A stretch of 64,000 nt of DNA, taken from the NCBI GenBank assembly GCA_023213395.1, contig CM041465.1, positions 120,473,741 through 120,537,740 of the forward strand. The letters run 5' to 3'. Every line of letters begins with the position of its first letter. Within the stretch, counting starts at the first letter, position 1. The notes under the pieces were generated by a model, which did not search any database, had not been told where the DNA came from, and was given only the letters and a program-made list of their open reading frames with translations. Made by a program: the position numbers and the translations under genes. Positions 35,518 to 47,852 of this stretch are shown in pieces. The DNA comes from Cycas panzhihuaensis (lineage: Eukaryota > Cycadophyta).

Positions 35518-38188
35518 CTTCCTCTCTTCTTTAGGGAGATTGACCCAAAATTCATTGGATTTAGTGGATATATAAGAGTTGACCCAAAATGGCTTGGGAG
35601 AACCATATCATATTCTCCTTATCTATTAAATGGGAAGATGAAGCTATATAGTATTACTTTGTACCATGAAGTATTCTAATGAATATGGAAATGACTAGTC
35701 TTATATGACAATCTTTTTTTACTTGTAGGAGACAATTACTAATGTAAGAATAATGTTTGATTTATAGTAGGTGACAATAGATTTACATGCCTCAAAAAAT
35801 AGATTTTCAATGCACACTAAATAAGAGTCATATAGAGTAGAGATGAGCTCATTATTCCCTTTTTCTATGTGATGTGTCATGGTACTTATGGATACAATGT
35901 TGTGATATGTTATTTATATTATGTGTGAACTTACTAAAATCCCTAAGCTATCTATATATTCATTTGAAACCTTGGCTAGAGGTATGAGAGTATGTTCATT
36001 CATGGGAAAACTATGAGGAGTAGCATGTATCTACTCCTCTTTCTCATAGACCAGTGATGTAGATACCATTAGTAATGTTAGTTCTATTATAAAGTCACAT
36101 GGCAAAGAAAAATACTCCTTTGGTAAAGAGATATCTAATATGAGATCCATATGTTATTGATCCATAATATCTAATGAAGTGAATAGTAGAATAGAAGATT
36201 CCATTTTCTCTAAGGTTAATGATGGTATCAAGATCTATTGTTAAGGTGTACATTACTTCTACTAATATAATTATACTTATGGTAGTAAAGGTGGCCAAAT
36301 TGAGTCAAGAATTAGAATTGTAAAATGTGAAGGTGCCACAATAGCATGGCAACTACTTGTATATATGGCAAAGAGCCTATTAAAATTGCTTGCAAAAATT
36401 AAAGAGGAATAGTAAGATAAATATATCCCTAAGCACACGTTTACTTGTTCATGTATGAAGACATGATCTTCATGGTATCTTAAAACATTCACATCATTTT
36501 TTCTTAAAACATCAACATCATATCATTTAGCCATCATTCATGACCACAACGATGTTCTTTGAGCTCTTATTTAAGGGCTTCATCCTCCTTTTAGAGTGCT
36601 TATAGGAATTTCTCTCTTAAATATGTAGTGCTTTAATGAAATACGGTGTCTAGTTGGCGATAATATCTAAAAGTAGCTAATGTTTCATTTGATGTGTCAC
36701 TAGATGATGATTGGTATTCTAAGGAGAATGTTAACCTCCTTTAAGTACCTAAAAGGGTTGTGAAGAAGCAATTGGCTACTTATTATTGAAGGGATTGTGG
36801 AAGAGAAATTATGCTAAATTGGACTCTTTTATTGTCTCAAAGGAAAATTGACTTAATCATCTACTAACAATTTTAAAACCATTTCTCAATGGTGTTCCTG
36901 ATTTACGAGTAGTGTCCTTGTAGCATAGAAACCTAGTGTATGATCCAAGGTAGGGGACTTTTGCATCCAAGGGTTAAGTCCTTCAGTAACATATTGGAGC
37001 TATAGGAGTTTGCTAATACCTTTAGTTTTAAGCATATGTTAGTGTATATACAAATCCATAAAAGAGGTGGGTATGATAAAAGATTCAAAAAGTAAGGAAG
37101 AATGCTCTTAAAAGCATGAATATCATAAATTAGGATTAATGCATATATATACGTCAATGTTTTAACTATTAATGGTTATAATGGTAAGTGTTAGCATTAT
37201 AGAAATTTTCATTACTAACTAGAGTGGGCTCCCATTTTAACCTTAGGACCAATTTGAGTATGAAAACTATATATTAATATGGTTTATACAATTGCTAAGT
37301 GATTTTTTAATGACTTGTTGAGCCTTTGTAGCCATTTACGATTATAAAATGATGAAAACCACTTTTATAAAGTTTTGGCCTTCATAATTGATTGTGAAAT
37401 ATTATTTATTTAAATTAGAATACTCTAATTTAGTAAATTTTGATAACTATAGTTAGATTTCTAGGTGCTTTGGACCATATGCATTTTGTGTGGCAAACTC
37501 TACAAATTCAACCTTTGTAAATTTTGATTGGCTCAACCAATGCCAAATGCATCTTAGTTTTTCTAGGCTCTCATTTAACAATCCATGTATTCTTGATAGT
37601 TTAGAGGATCGATGGACTTTGTATATGTAAATGATGATTTATGAGCATGTAACGATAAATTTCATCGAGTGTCTATGTTCTTGTCCTTAATCCTTGTGTG
37701 AGCTTTTGTAAAGTGTTCTTCCTCCATGTTATGAGATTCTAACTCATCTTTATAAATGATGCAAGCAAATCTTGCACTACACCTTTCTTCTTATCAATGC
37801 TTCATTAATATACCATATCTAACATCTTTATAAAAGATATTTATGAAAAAGATGTAAGCTTGTGGCAATGCTTGATAGTAATTTCAATAAACCACTGATG
37901 CAACATTTATCATAGTGCTTAGCTGCCACTATATTCACAACAATTACAATAATTAATATAAGAAATGTGAATGTCAGATTATTGAACATCAAAGGAGTAA
38001 CAACTATTTTAGAAATTTTAATATTGGATTATAAGACTTTTAGAAATTCTTCAAGGCTTCTTTTATGAGAGCCTTAATTACTATATTCTATAGGGTATTT
38101 AATAATTGCTTTTAATTTTCCAAGAGAAATTCTCTTAGTTAAACTTTGAAATGTACTTATTATTACTATTGGAGATTATACTATGAGG
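35518..38188. other. AT-rich region, no recognised coding
   Basis: If the repeat at 35035 is the 3' LTR of a minus-strand element, decayed pol should lie here, but no RT, integrase or RNase H motif could be read on either strand. Only short frames of 67-74 codons occur, with no family resemblance. The stretch is either degraded beyond recognition or noncoding. Confidence 0.45.
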
Positions 38189-38193
38189 GTGAA

Positions 38194-41100
38194 TGTAGTG
38201 ATCCTAATCTATTAAGGAGATGTTAGTATTTTATTAATATTATTGGAAGTTTATTTTTTATAGTTATTATTACTAATAGGGAGCTTGTATTAATATGAAG
38301 TTAATTTTTTTATAAAGAAGTTGGTATTTTATTATTAATATTATTATTGAAGTCAATTCCTTTTAATAAGGAGCCATATTAGCACTTATAAATAGGGGAG
38401 ACCCTCAATTCATTATGTAAGTTTTTATTTTAGGTTAATGCTAATTTTATTTGGCACTTAGTGCTTGGATTTTTTTTTCCTATTTATTTTTCATTTTAAC
38501 TTTCTTTTATTTTGGTCGAAGTAGATATGGTTTAGGATCACTTAAAGTGGTGCTAGAGCTTTATTTTTAACATATTAAAGATTTACATGTTTAGGAGTGT
38601 AAATAAATGGATTTCAAAAAAGTAATAATAGATTTTAGTCAAGACACATTATATAAATTTTGAGTGGTTATACTCTAGGTTTTATAGTGAAATTGTAAGA
38701 TTTATAGGGAAATTAATCTTGACCTATTATTTGTCACTATCTTTAGGACTTAAAATCTACTACCATAACTTTAGATGACCATAACTTTGGCTACAAATAT
38801 TTGATTAACCTCAATTTATTTATTTTTAATCTGTGTGTCTCAAACTTTACTTTTTATTAGAAATGGTTTTGGCTTTATTAGATGTTGAAATAGAAAATTA
38901 TCATCATTTTAGTAGTAGGTACTAGTGTAGTCCCTAAAAATCATAGATTGTGACCCACCTTAAAAAGCTTATAACTTCTATTATAAGTATCATAATTTGA
39001 TTTCATTGAAATTATTGGAACCTTAATTTAAAGGTCATCATTTTAAGTTATGATATTATGTATTTTGGAGTTGATTTGATATAGTAATTATTATTTAAAA
39101 TTGATATCAAATAATGAAGCTAAATATATTTATTCTCATTTGAGTTAGACCAATAAAATGACTAAATAAGGTTGAAGTATGCCTTAAACTTTCATCTCAC
39201 ATATAAAAGGAGCATTTTATCTCATTTATTTAGTGATGTTTTAGTGGACAAGCTCAAGAGTGTGTTATTAGTGAACTCTTAAGATATTGTCCTAATTGGG
39301 AATATTTCTCATAATCTATTCTCATCAGATTTGAAGAAAGTATTATAAGGTGGTGGGAGGAACATCGGATGAACCACATTAGAGAAGACTTTACAAACTT
39401 TAAGAATAAATGTTAATAGTAAGGTATACTTAAAGGGATATAAGAAAACCTATGGTATATATTTTAGAAAAAAATATCTAATTTAGAAGCTCTTATAAAG
39501 GACATGAAGGAAGAGCTAGTAGATTCAATTAAAGAATAATTTAGTGAGGAGCATATTAATAGTGATGTGATAAAAGGATATGCCCACCAATGAGGAGCTC
39601 AAAGAAGGACCTAAGGTAAGATATCTTTCGAAAGGTACTTACTTAAAATTTGATTTTATTTTGTACTTGTCCATTTATTTTGGAAGTTTTCTTATTCCTC
39701 TTGATTTTCCAAATTTTATAGCCTTAAAAAAACTCTTACCCCTTATACAACATGATCTTAGAAACAAATTTGAAACTAAAGCTATAAATTGGCAACCCTT
39801 AGTAGCTAAAATTCCTATTCCACTTGAGATACCCCTTCATGTCTCATATCCTAAGACATCTCTTTATTACTCCTCTAATATTCCCCATCTTTCAACCTCC
39901 TCTCAATACGTTTCAACCTCTTGCACTATTATTATACACCCCCTTTACAAAGCATTAACTTTTTCCACTCTACATCCCCACCCTCCCTATCCCCAACTTT
40001 CTTACCCTACTTTCTTATTTCCCTATTAGTCTTTTGTAATGTTTTAGAAACCATCTTCACAAACCCTTACCAAGGTCCTTTTCCTAAGAATGCCTAATCC
40101 TTATTTCACACTTGTTCCATTTATTCCCATTAAATTATAAATTCACTTATAGATTAAAATTCACTTATCTTTAATTTTGTATAATATTATCTTCATCATC
40201 TACAAATTCTTTTTGTTTATCTTTTATCTAACTTAGCCTTCATATATCACATTCTCTAACTAAATCCCCACATATGCTTTCTCTTAATTTCCCCCCTAAT
40301 ATAATTCATGTATATCCTTTATACCCCATATTTTTAAATTCAATATCCGTAATATATGTCCATGTATATCTCCTCTGATGTAATCTATTCCTTATATTCT
40401 ATGTCCCCCATATGTGTTTCCACTCTTATACCCCCACCCCTTATTCTCACAATTTTCCATACCTACTTCCCTAATGCCATCTCCATAATACATACCCTTC
40501 TACTACATTCCCTTAATTACAACTTAAGGATAATTAAAAATGGACATAATATAGAAGTGAGAGGTAAGACCTCATAACACATAGGTCTCTGAACTAGTTA
40601 AGAACAAAGCTATATATAAAAATAGTTTTAGGCATAACATTATCACAAATAGGAACAATATATATATGGATTGCTTTGAGAAGATAAAGTAAAGGAGAAC
40701 CAAAAGCCTATGATATTTAAGCCTTAATAGGCGAAGGATTGAAAACATACACAACAGATTACATGCTCTTGGCTTCAAGCAACAAGATTATACTACTTTA
40801 TGGGTAAAATATTATTTGAAAGAGGGATAGATTGTATTGGTCCTAATCTATTGAGGAGAAGTTTGTATTTTGTTAATATTATTAGAAGTTAGTATCTTTT
40901 TTATTTGCAAAAATGAATCTTTATTATGATGTAAAACATACTATAATAATGCACATGAGAAATCTTACTTATAGTCAAGGAAGGTTTAGTAGAAACAATC
41001 TAGATACAAAAGTTAATTTTATTATTATTATTATTAAGGAGTTGTTATTAATATGAAGTCAACTTTTATATTAGGAAGTTAGTATTCTATTATTAATATT

Positions 41101-41276
41101 ATTATAAAAGTCAATCTTTTTTAAATAATGAGCTAGATTAACACCTATAAATAGGGTATACATTTAATTAATTATGTAAGTTTTAATTTTATTTAGCACT
41201 TAGTGCCCTTAAGCAATTTTGCCTATTTAGCTTTCTTTTATTTTTTATGAAGTAGATTTAGTTTATGATTGGTTTA
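38194..41276 (+). mobile_element. Short LTR element lacking recognisable pol
   Basis: LTRs at 38194-38544 and 40833-41276 start TGTAGTGATCCTAATCTATT and TGTATTGGTCCTAATCTATT. A primer-site-like TGGTGCTAGAGC lies at 38548-38559 and a polypurine tract (GAAAGAGGGA) at 40818-40827. The 5-bp direct repeat GTGAA flanks the element (38189-38193; 41277-41281). The internal 2.3 kb shows no protease, RT or integrase. The 3' LTR has extra sequence of roughly 95 bp near 40905-41000. The size and lack of pol suggest a non-autonomous (LARD-like) element. Its leader resembles 49769-50500. Confidence 0.7.
39580..40029 (+). CDS. Open frame in the non-autonomous LTR element
   Basis: A 149-codon frame starts MPTNEELKEG, has a hydrophobic middle part and ends in a Ser/Thr/Tyr/Pro-rich region. 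I do not recognise it. Upstream (39340-39540), in other frames, lies weak gag-like sequence (WEEH, then DFTNF). The frame could be a remnant of a gag tail, or chance: the local sequence is pyrimidine-rich, which lowers stop-codon density. Confidence 0.2.
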   Translation: MPTNEELKEGPKVRYLSKGTYLKFDFILYLSIYFGSFLIPLDFPNFIALKKLLPLIQHDLRNKFETKAINWQPLVAKIPIPLEIPLHVSYPKTSLYYSSNIPHLSTSSQYVSTSCTIIIHPLYKALTFSTLHPHPPYPQLSYPTFLFPY

Positions 41277-41427
41277 GTGAAGATTATGCTTATGATATTT
41301 CTCAAGCTAAGGGTTTTTTAGAATTTTGTAGAGAATAACGAGAATTTAATTATCTCCAATGGGTAAGTTAGGCTTAATCACAAGCTCATATGCTATTTGA
41401 TGTGTTATTTTTTTGAAATATTATTTA

Positions 41428-41865
41428 TGAATATAAAGCCGAAGCATAACCCCATAAGAATATATTGTAATTTACAAGAATATAAGGATGAATAATATAT
41501 ATTGAGTATGAAAGGAAAAAGAGAAGGCACGAAAGAGGGATTAAGAGAGAGCTTGCTTATAAATCCCTTCTTTTTTAATATATCATTATATATAAATTTT
41601 ATAATAAAATATAAGTATATTTATAATAAGAAAAATGTAGTTATTAGTACTTTCTAACCCTTATTAGCCTTCTCTTAGTAATCTCTAATTAAAAGAGTTA
41701 CATTAATTTTATCTGACTATCCTATTAGCCCAATTAAATATTACATTAATTATGAACCTTTTAGGACTATAACTTATGCTACAAAGTACATTTATTAATA
41801 AAAAGAAGTACTTAGTTCTAAGCATTAACAACTATGGTACATGATATACATAATAAAGTTCATCA
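41428..41865 (-). repeat. LTR-like repeat (copy 2 of a pair with 35035-35517)
   Basis: It runs from TGAATATAAAGCC to TTCATCA and is followed by ATTTCTCCCTTCTTTAAG, the pyrimidine strand of a polypurine tract. It is similar along its length to 35035-35517 but lacks the microsatellite. Right of it, 41866-43240 holds no recognised coding; a 64-codon frame at 42376-42570 has no resemblance to anything I know. Confidence 0.5.
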
Positions 41866-43239
41866 ATTTCTCCCTTCTTTAAGATAAATTATCCTTTACT
41901 AATTTATTCTCTTTTGAGAAGAAATCATTTCTCATCATAAACCACATATATTATATATTCAAGAATACTCAAGGCCTTCTTTTAGTTTATAACATTATAT
42001 AAGCTTTGCATTTTTTTACTAGTTACCTTAAAAATTCATGTTTATGATTATATAATAACTATGGACCTTATATTTAGATCAAATGCTATTATAAGACTTA
42101 TTTAGTACCTTCTTCCTTATTAAAAATAATGTTTGGTGAAGTTTTATCTTTGTAATACCCCTCTATTATATTGTACCCTAAAACAAAATCCTTTTATCTA
42201 ATCTAACATCCCAAAAGCCTAATTGTTTAATGGGAATGTTAAAGCCATATATTTTATGTCAAATATGTCACTTTATTCTGTGATAGTCTTTCTTCCTCTC
42301 ATTAGGAGATTGAAGATAAGATCATAACTTCTTTTTAAGCCTAGTGCAAGCAACATTAGAAGTAACCTAATAGGAGTGAAATCTATAAGTGCTAATAAAG
42401 ATCTTAGTGTAAACTCAATATTTACCAATAATTGTCATGGATTTAAAATTCAAAAAAATTATCCTTTGATAAAATCTAACTATTGCATAGTCTTATATGA
42501 ATACCATGGAGGCTTGAAAACAAAAAGAAATGCTTATGAATTTAAAGATTTCTCAAGTTTAAATCCATAACCAACCATACTACAAACCCTAACAAGGCAC
42601 ATCCTTTGAGAATTTTAGGAAATAAGAAATATCCATCAATTAAATCTCACAACTAGTAGTATTGAATAATGCATAAGTCACTTCCAAGATCTTTAAAAAA
42701 TTTTAAAAGTATATTTGGATAATAAAGGAAAAGTCATTAGGAAGGTGACTATTAACCATTTACTTCTTAGAGTTGCTAGCAAAATTGATACCTTTAATAA
42801 TGCAAGAGTTGATTTTTGGGGAAGATGTATAAATCTTGAGTTAATAGGAAACTTTGTATTATAGACTCAATATAATATCAACACCTTATAAAGGCGAAGA
42901 GATAAATTACATCCTTGGGGCACTATATATTAGATTGTGTAGCATTATATTATTATTTCAAGCAATTCTAGTGAGTTATACAAACAGATAACATTTTAAT
43001 AAGAATGTTGCCAATCTTAATATGAGTGAACTCAGTTGTAGTTTTCATGCCTATATCAACTTTATTGTTTGCATAGTTATTAGTTGCAATTTCAAATCAA
43101 CACTAAATATACCATCACATACTATAATGAATTATAAGCTTATATATGCCACTTGCTCTTATATTCATTAACATATACTTTATTAACTTCACGTCCCATA
43201 TTTTAATAGTAACATCTTCTTTATATTATTGGAGATCAT

Positions 43240-43720
43240 TATTTAGAGAAGCCATTTGCATATTAAGTGGCTTGTAGTACCTTGATGATAATTGTTTCTA
43301 TTTCCTAATATATTTAAAAAATTTGTGATGGTTTATTTTCTTAGAGATACAAAAGGATAATTTCCCTTCCATAAAGAAATTATCCTTCCATAGTAGCTTC
43401 ATTTTTTCATGAAGGGACTAAGAAGGCTAAGGAGTGATTCTAACTATTTGATAATCATTCTACTTACTCATTCTTTTAGTACTTAAATGAGGTTCATAGT
43501 GTAGCATCAATACTTTCATATATGGATAAAATAACTTATCTTATTATATATTATCCTTTTGTAAATATTAATTCTTTTATAAGTGCCAAGATGATATTTT
43601 CAAAATAATGATAATTTTGATAACAAAATTAAGGTTTATTTCACTTCTTTCTATAAAGAGCATATACATATCTATAAACTTTGAAGTTAAGAATAATATA
43701 CTATAATCAAATTTTATATA
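43240..43720. repeat. Old dispersed repeat R2, partner of 32450-32990
   Basis: It is distantly collinear with R1. The hairpin GGATAATTTC/GAAATTATCC (43355-43364 and 43376-43385) is perfect over 10 bp and sits where R1 has GAATAAT/ATTATTC, so the second base pair changes from A-T to G-C while pairing is kept. Downstream, 43720-43900 is very AT-rich with ATAAT-type simple sequence. Confidence 0.4.
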
Positions 43721-43902
43721 ATATAATATAACTTGATATAATATATTATAAATTTATAATATAATATAGTATAATATTAATAAATTTTTACCATTAATAA
43801 GAATGATGGACACATAATTATTTTTTTATATTATTTTATTATTAAAAAATGTATAATCCAAATATATATAGAAACAGAAATAAAATAAATATTTTCAATA
43901 GT

Positions 43903-43977
43903 GGAAAGAAGGGAGGGAGAAAAGAAAAGAGAAGAAAGAGAAGAGAGAAAGAAGAAGAGGAAGAGGAGGAAGGAGAA
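43903..43977 (+). promoter_or_regulatory. 75-nt pure purine (GA-rich) tract upstream of the YAO/RRP9 exon
   Basis: Every base from 43903 to 43977 is A or G, arranged as GAA, GGA and GAGA units, about 370 bp upstream of the start codon at 44350. GA-rich tracts of this kind occur in plant promoters and bind BBR/BPC (GAGA-binding) proteins; long homopurine runs can also form triplex DNA. The regulatory role is inferred from position. No clear TATA box was found between here and 44350. Confidence 0.5.
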
Positions 43978-44349
43978 CACCTAATAATGTATTTTTGCCC
44001 CGACAGCAATAATTCTCTTTAACACATTTTAAACCTTTCGTTCAAGTAAAATCTTCCTTCCAGATTAAATCCCTCTCGCAAAAATACGCACTGGACGAGG
44101 CTAATTTGGTAGAACGGTGAATTGAAGCCTTCAAAAGCTTAGCTTAGGCTTTTGGCCAGACCTCCAACTCAGGAATTTCATACTCGTAATCAACCGCGGG
44201 CTTGGTAAAAGCGTAGAAAATAGCAACTATAGCGGTGGTGTCTTAAACTTATGATTCTGCAGCACTAATACGATACAGCGGCGACGTTTCAGAGAGACGG
44301 CGCCAGAGCTGAACAAGAGCAAGCAAAAGAGGAAGCTATCCGTAATACG

Positions 44350-44759
44350 ATGAAGAAACGAATTAACACCAGGAAGCTGTCAAATGGAAGCGAAAAGAAA
44401 CGAAAACCGTCATCTGTAAGCGATGATCCATTTTTCGACCCCGCTTCCAAGCGGGGCATGGGCGAAGAGATTTATAGCACAGATGATGACGACGATGGTG
44501 AAGGGGATTCAAGAAGCGTGGAGGAAGAGAATGGCGCTCCAGAAGACACAGAGACGGCGGATGAAAAACGTCTGAGGGTGGCAAAAGCTTATTTAGACAA
44601 GATCAGGGAACTAACCAAAGGCCAAGAAGACGAAGAGGAAGAACAAGATAAGGAAACTGATGCACAGCGTAAAGGTAAAAGAGACTCTCTGGTTGCCGAG
44701 ATTCTTCAACAGGAACAACTTGAAGACAGTGGCCGAGTTCAGCGCTTGCTAGCCTCCAG
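44350..44759 (+). CDS. YAO: Exon 1 of a U3 snoRNP WD40 protein (RRP9/U3-55K, plant YAO)
   Basis: The only convincing host coding sequence. It encodes the N-terminal part of the U3 snoRNA-interacting WD40 protein, a nucleolar component needed for 18S rRNA processing. From the ATG: basic stretch MKKRINTRKLSNGSEKKRKP (nuclear/nucleolar targeting), DPFFDPASKR, an acidic tract (STDDDDDGEGD, then EEENG), TADEKRLRVAKAYLDKIREL, a Glu-rich stretch, then DSLVAEILQQEQLEDSGRVQ and RLLASR. The TADEKRLxxAKxYLxxIRE and DSLVAxxLxxxQLExSGRxxR blocks are hallmarks of this family just before the WD40 propeller. The exon ends at a good donor (CTCCAG/GTAGCC, phase 2); without splicing the next codon is TAG. No WD40 exon was found downstream. 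The frame is undamaged, unlike its surroundings. Confidence 0.85.
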
Positions 44760-44924
44760 GTAGCCCCTTTGAAACAACAAAAAAACTTAAATGCATATAA
44801 TTAAACAAATAATCAATGTTACCAGCTCCTGTTTACAAAACATTAGGAAGTGTTTTCTTCTTACTGCTTCAAAGATCTAGGAAGATTGGTTCCTTTTGCG
44901 GTATTGAGTTGAAGTATTAGGGTC

Positions 44925-44965
44925 TAGGGTTTAGGCTTGTTATGGTGTAGCAGGATTTAGGGTTT
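44925..44965 (-). promoter_or_regulatory. Two telo-box motifs at the start of intron 1
   Basis: TAGGGTTT, the complement of the plant telo-box AAACCCTA, occurs at 44925-44932 and 44958-44965, 165-206 bp into the intron. Telo-boxes are established elements of plant ribosome-biogenesis and translation genes, usually near the transcription start or in leader introns. This fits the identity of exon 1. Function here is inferred. Confidence 0.5.
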
Positions 44966-45241
44966 AAGCTTGAAACCAAACTTTGGAGCCCTTTCCGTAT
45001 TTAATTTAATTTCATCTTTCGGGATTTCCCTTTTTTCTTTTTTTGAGGTACGGTCCGGAGTATTTAATGATTGTGTAATCTTTCTTGGGACAAGATTCTT
45101 AAGCTGCTCCTTTTGCACGACCGTGTTGGATTCTGTAGGTTTTCCTGGCTTACAGTATTATAATGGGAAGGAATAATGTTGCTGGTTTACATGAGAAGAT
45201 AACCTGATTTTGAACAGCAGTCACTTAAAGAGAGAACATAA

Positions 45242-45380
45242 CGATGGGAATAAATCAGCGATCCTGAGATTCTTCGTAGAGGAGCTTTGCCAGAATAATT
45301 TTGATATAAACGGATGGAAATAAACCATCGATTCTGAGATTCTTCTCAGAGTAGTTTTGCTAGAATACTTTTGATGAAAA
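45242..45380. repeat. 69-bp imperfect tandem duplication
   Basis: Unit 1 (45242-45310) starts CGATGGGAATAAATCAGCG and unit 2 (45311-45380) CGGATGGAAATAAACCATCG. Both continue through TCTGAGATTCTTC-type sequence to TAGAATACTTTTGAT-type ends. It lies in the presumed intron and has no coding content. Confidence 0.8.
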
Positions 45381-47223
45381 ACAATGTCATGCAGAACAAT
45401 TTTGACATGAGGAAAGTTTTACTTATAGTAAGAGCATGCATCTAATTTTGCACCCTCTTAAAAATCTAGTATCTGGTAGATTCTTGAAAAATTGACAATT
45501 TGATAATCAGCAACAATTCCACACATGCTACATCTACATGTCGAATTCAGTTTGCACTCTGCAAATCCCGATGAACCTTCCATATAGTTCATAAACCATA
45601 CGGGGATAAGTCTCGGAGAGTAATCAAACTGGCTGACCTTGAGCTAGTGGCCTGTAATATTTTGTGAGTACTTTAACCAAAGGTTATGCAGATTGATAAA
45701 ATATATGTAATGGAGCAATCATCTGTTGCTGTAACATAACTAATCAATAATGTTGCTCTGCTACATGAAATAACAAGGAAGTGACCAATGAAGAAAAGCA
45801 TGGCAATTGAGCCAAGAGTAAAATAATTCTCTTTTGGTCTAATGTATGTAATTGCAAATGGTATTTCATTGGTTGGAATAACAAGAAAGTGTTCAATGCT
45901 CAATTGATGATGTTTAGTTACATGAAAAATGACATTTTCTTAGGGGTCCCAATTGTCAGACAATAACAATGATTTGTGTGAATGCTCAACGAAGCTCTAG
46001 TTAATGCATTTCTAGTTTGAGTTGGGGAGCACTTTTAAAGCTTTGAAGCATATGAGTTTGTCCAACTTTTATGGACCATTGATCTTTGATACTCTCCAAA
46101 TAAAGGCATAGGAACAATCATCATAATAACTTACGATGCCCTTACATTGAGTGCCTACGACCATTCATGTTGTCCATGTTTAAAATGGCCCTTTGCAAGA
46201 TCCATATGGAGATTATGTTGGTCCTTACTTAGAAAGAGTTAACCTTAGATTAGATAACTATAACCCTAAGTACAACTTTAGCCTTAATGTTGGCCATATG
46301 TTCTTGGGCAAACCATGGTGGGATTGCATCATGAGGTGATTAGGGCATCAATTTTACTATTACAATGTATGTCTAAGCATAGTTTGTTGAAATTTAATCT
46401 TATTTTTGTGATAATTTGTATTGTACATTTGGATTCTTAATTAATTAAATATTTTATTACCTCTAGTCCCTAGGATTTTGAGCAATCAACCAATACTTTA
46501 GTACGGTTCAAGTTGGGGTTATTGTTTCAAGGTGCAATTTGTGATATTGTTATCGACCCAAGTCAAGTTAGATTGGTGAGGATGGTTTGCAAGTGAAAGC
46601 TAATATGAATAACTCTTAGTGGTCATCAATAGGAATCTAGCCAATCGCATGGGTGCCATTTGATCATAGTAGCAACATAACCAATGAGTTAGAGTTATGG
46701 TTGTTCGATCATGGTCATAGTTGAATTAGTCATTCTTAGCATAATTAACAGGTCATAATATATATTGTTTTGTTGCAATCATAGAGCATATGTATTTCAA
46801 ACATAGTTGCAATATGTATTGCTTAGTCGTAGTCATGGGGCACATGTTTGGTCGCAGTTACACACAACCTAGTGGTAGTCATGGTGCATTTGTTGTATTA
46901 TTGCAATCGTGCACACTACTCGCTATCACTTGTGACTTGTATCCAATCATCACAATTGTAGTATGGTCTACACACACTACTTGCGATCACTTGTGACTTG
47001 TCTTTCACTAGTTGTAATTAGAAACACGAGTCATCATTGTAGAACTCGATCCTAAACGTATCAATAACCTGGAATCGAGTGCCAGTTCTCAATAAATAGT
47101 ATGATAATTGCAAGCTTGAGGAGTAATTACAAAATTGGTTGGCATTTTGTCTTCTCTAGCATCGACTATTTATTTTCTAAATATAATTAAAAGATTATAT
47201 AAAGCTCTTAAAAAATCATCAAG

Positions 47224-47852
47224 TGTTGGGCTTCTTCATTCTTCTTTCTTTTTTATGGCTCTCCTTTAACTTTTGGCTATTAAAAATGGGCATATACAAC
47301 ATCCTATGCCTATAAATCTTTATGTAAAGTATTTGGGCTTTCTAATATAGAGAGCATTGCTCTGCAAGGCCCTCTCTTATTTTTTGAAGTGCACATTTCT
47401 CCTTCCCTTGGGTTTCTTGATCCTTCCATGTAGGTTGTTTTGGGGATTTGGCATCTCCTAGCATCAACACTAGGAGACATGGGATCACTCCAGAGTAGAG
47501 AGAAGACATTGAGTGTTCAATGACTCATCCACATGGTCATCCAAAAAGTCATATGTCCTCTTTCTAGTTGTACAACTTCCCCTCCATAGCAATGGTAAAA
47601 TACTCGTAAGTGGAATACTCGTAGGGAGAGTACTTGTATAAGATTCTCTTCATATTAATAATATTATGCATTACCTATATTACTTTTCCCTATGTTATTT
47701 TTAGTAGATCATTGCAAAGGTCCTCTGTAGTTGTATTCTTTCCCTCTCTTTATTCATATGCTCCTCTCTTATTGAATTTATTCTTGAACTCTTATGCAAT
47801 CTTGCTCTATTCCTAGTAATTTGCATAGATTCCTCTAGAGAGTTAATATCTA
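47224..47852 (+). repeat. LTR-like sequence with primer site at its end
   Basis: It starts TGTTGGGCTTC; the end lies just before TGGTATTGGAGCC (47854-47866), a close variant of the initiator-Met primer site followed by CC as usual. A CCTATAAAT box at about 47309 could be the LTR TATA element. No second LTR was found. The following 47867-48769 has no recognised coding sequence; the frame 48360-48623 has no family resemblance. Confidence 0.5.

Larger units (their letters stand above)
44760..47223 (+). other. Presumed intron 1 of YAO/RRP9
   Basis: The intron begins GTAGCC at 44760. No exon of the WD40 propeller (a conserved HRQxVTxVA-type start and GH...WD repeats are expected) can be read in the rest of the window. 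Intron 1 would therefore exceed 19 kb and contain the elements described from 47224 on, or the gene is a detached fragment. The stretch has mixed composition and only short frames. At 46183-46340 a 50-odd-codon frame reads DPYGDYVGPYLERVNL and later MFLGKPWWDC; I cannot assign it. Confidence 0.45.

Noticed and set aside
44925-44965. Interstitial telomeric repeat
   Set aside because: Only two separate TAGGGTTT motifs, not a tandem array; better read as telo-boxes.
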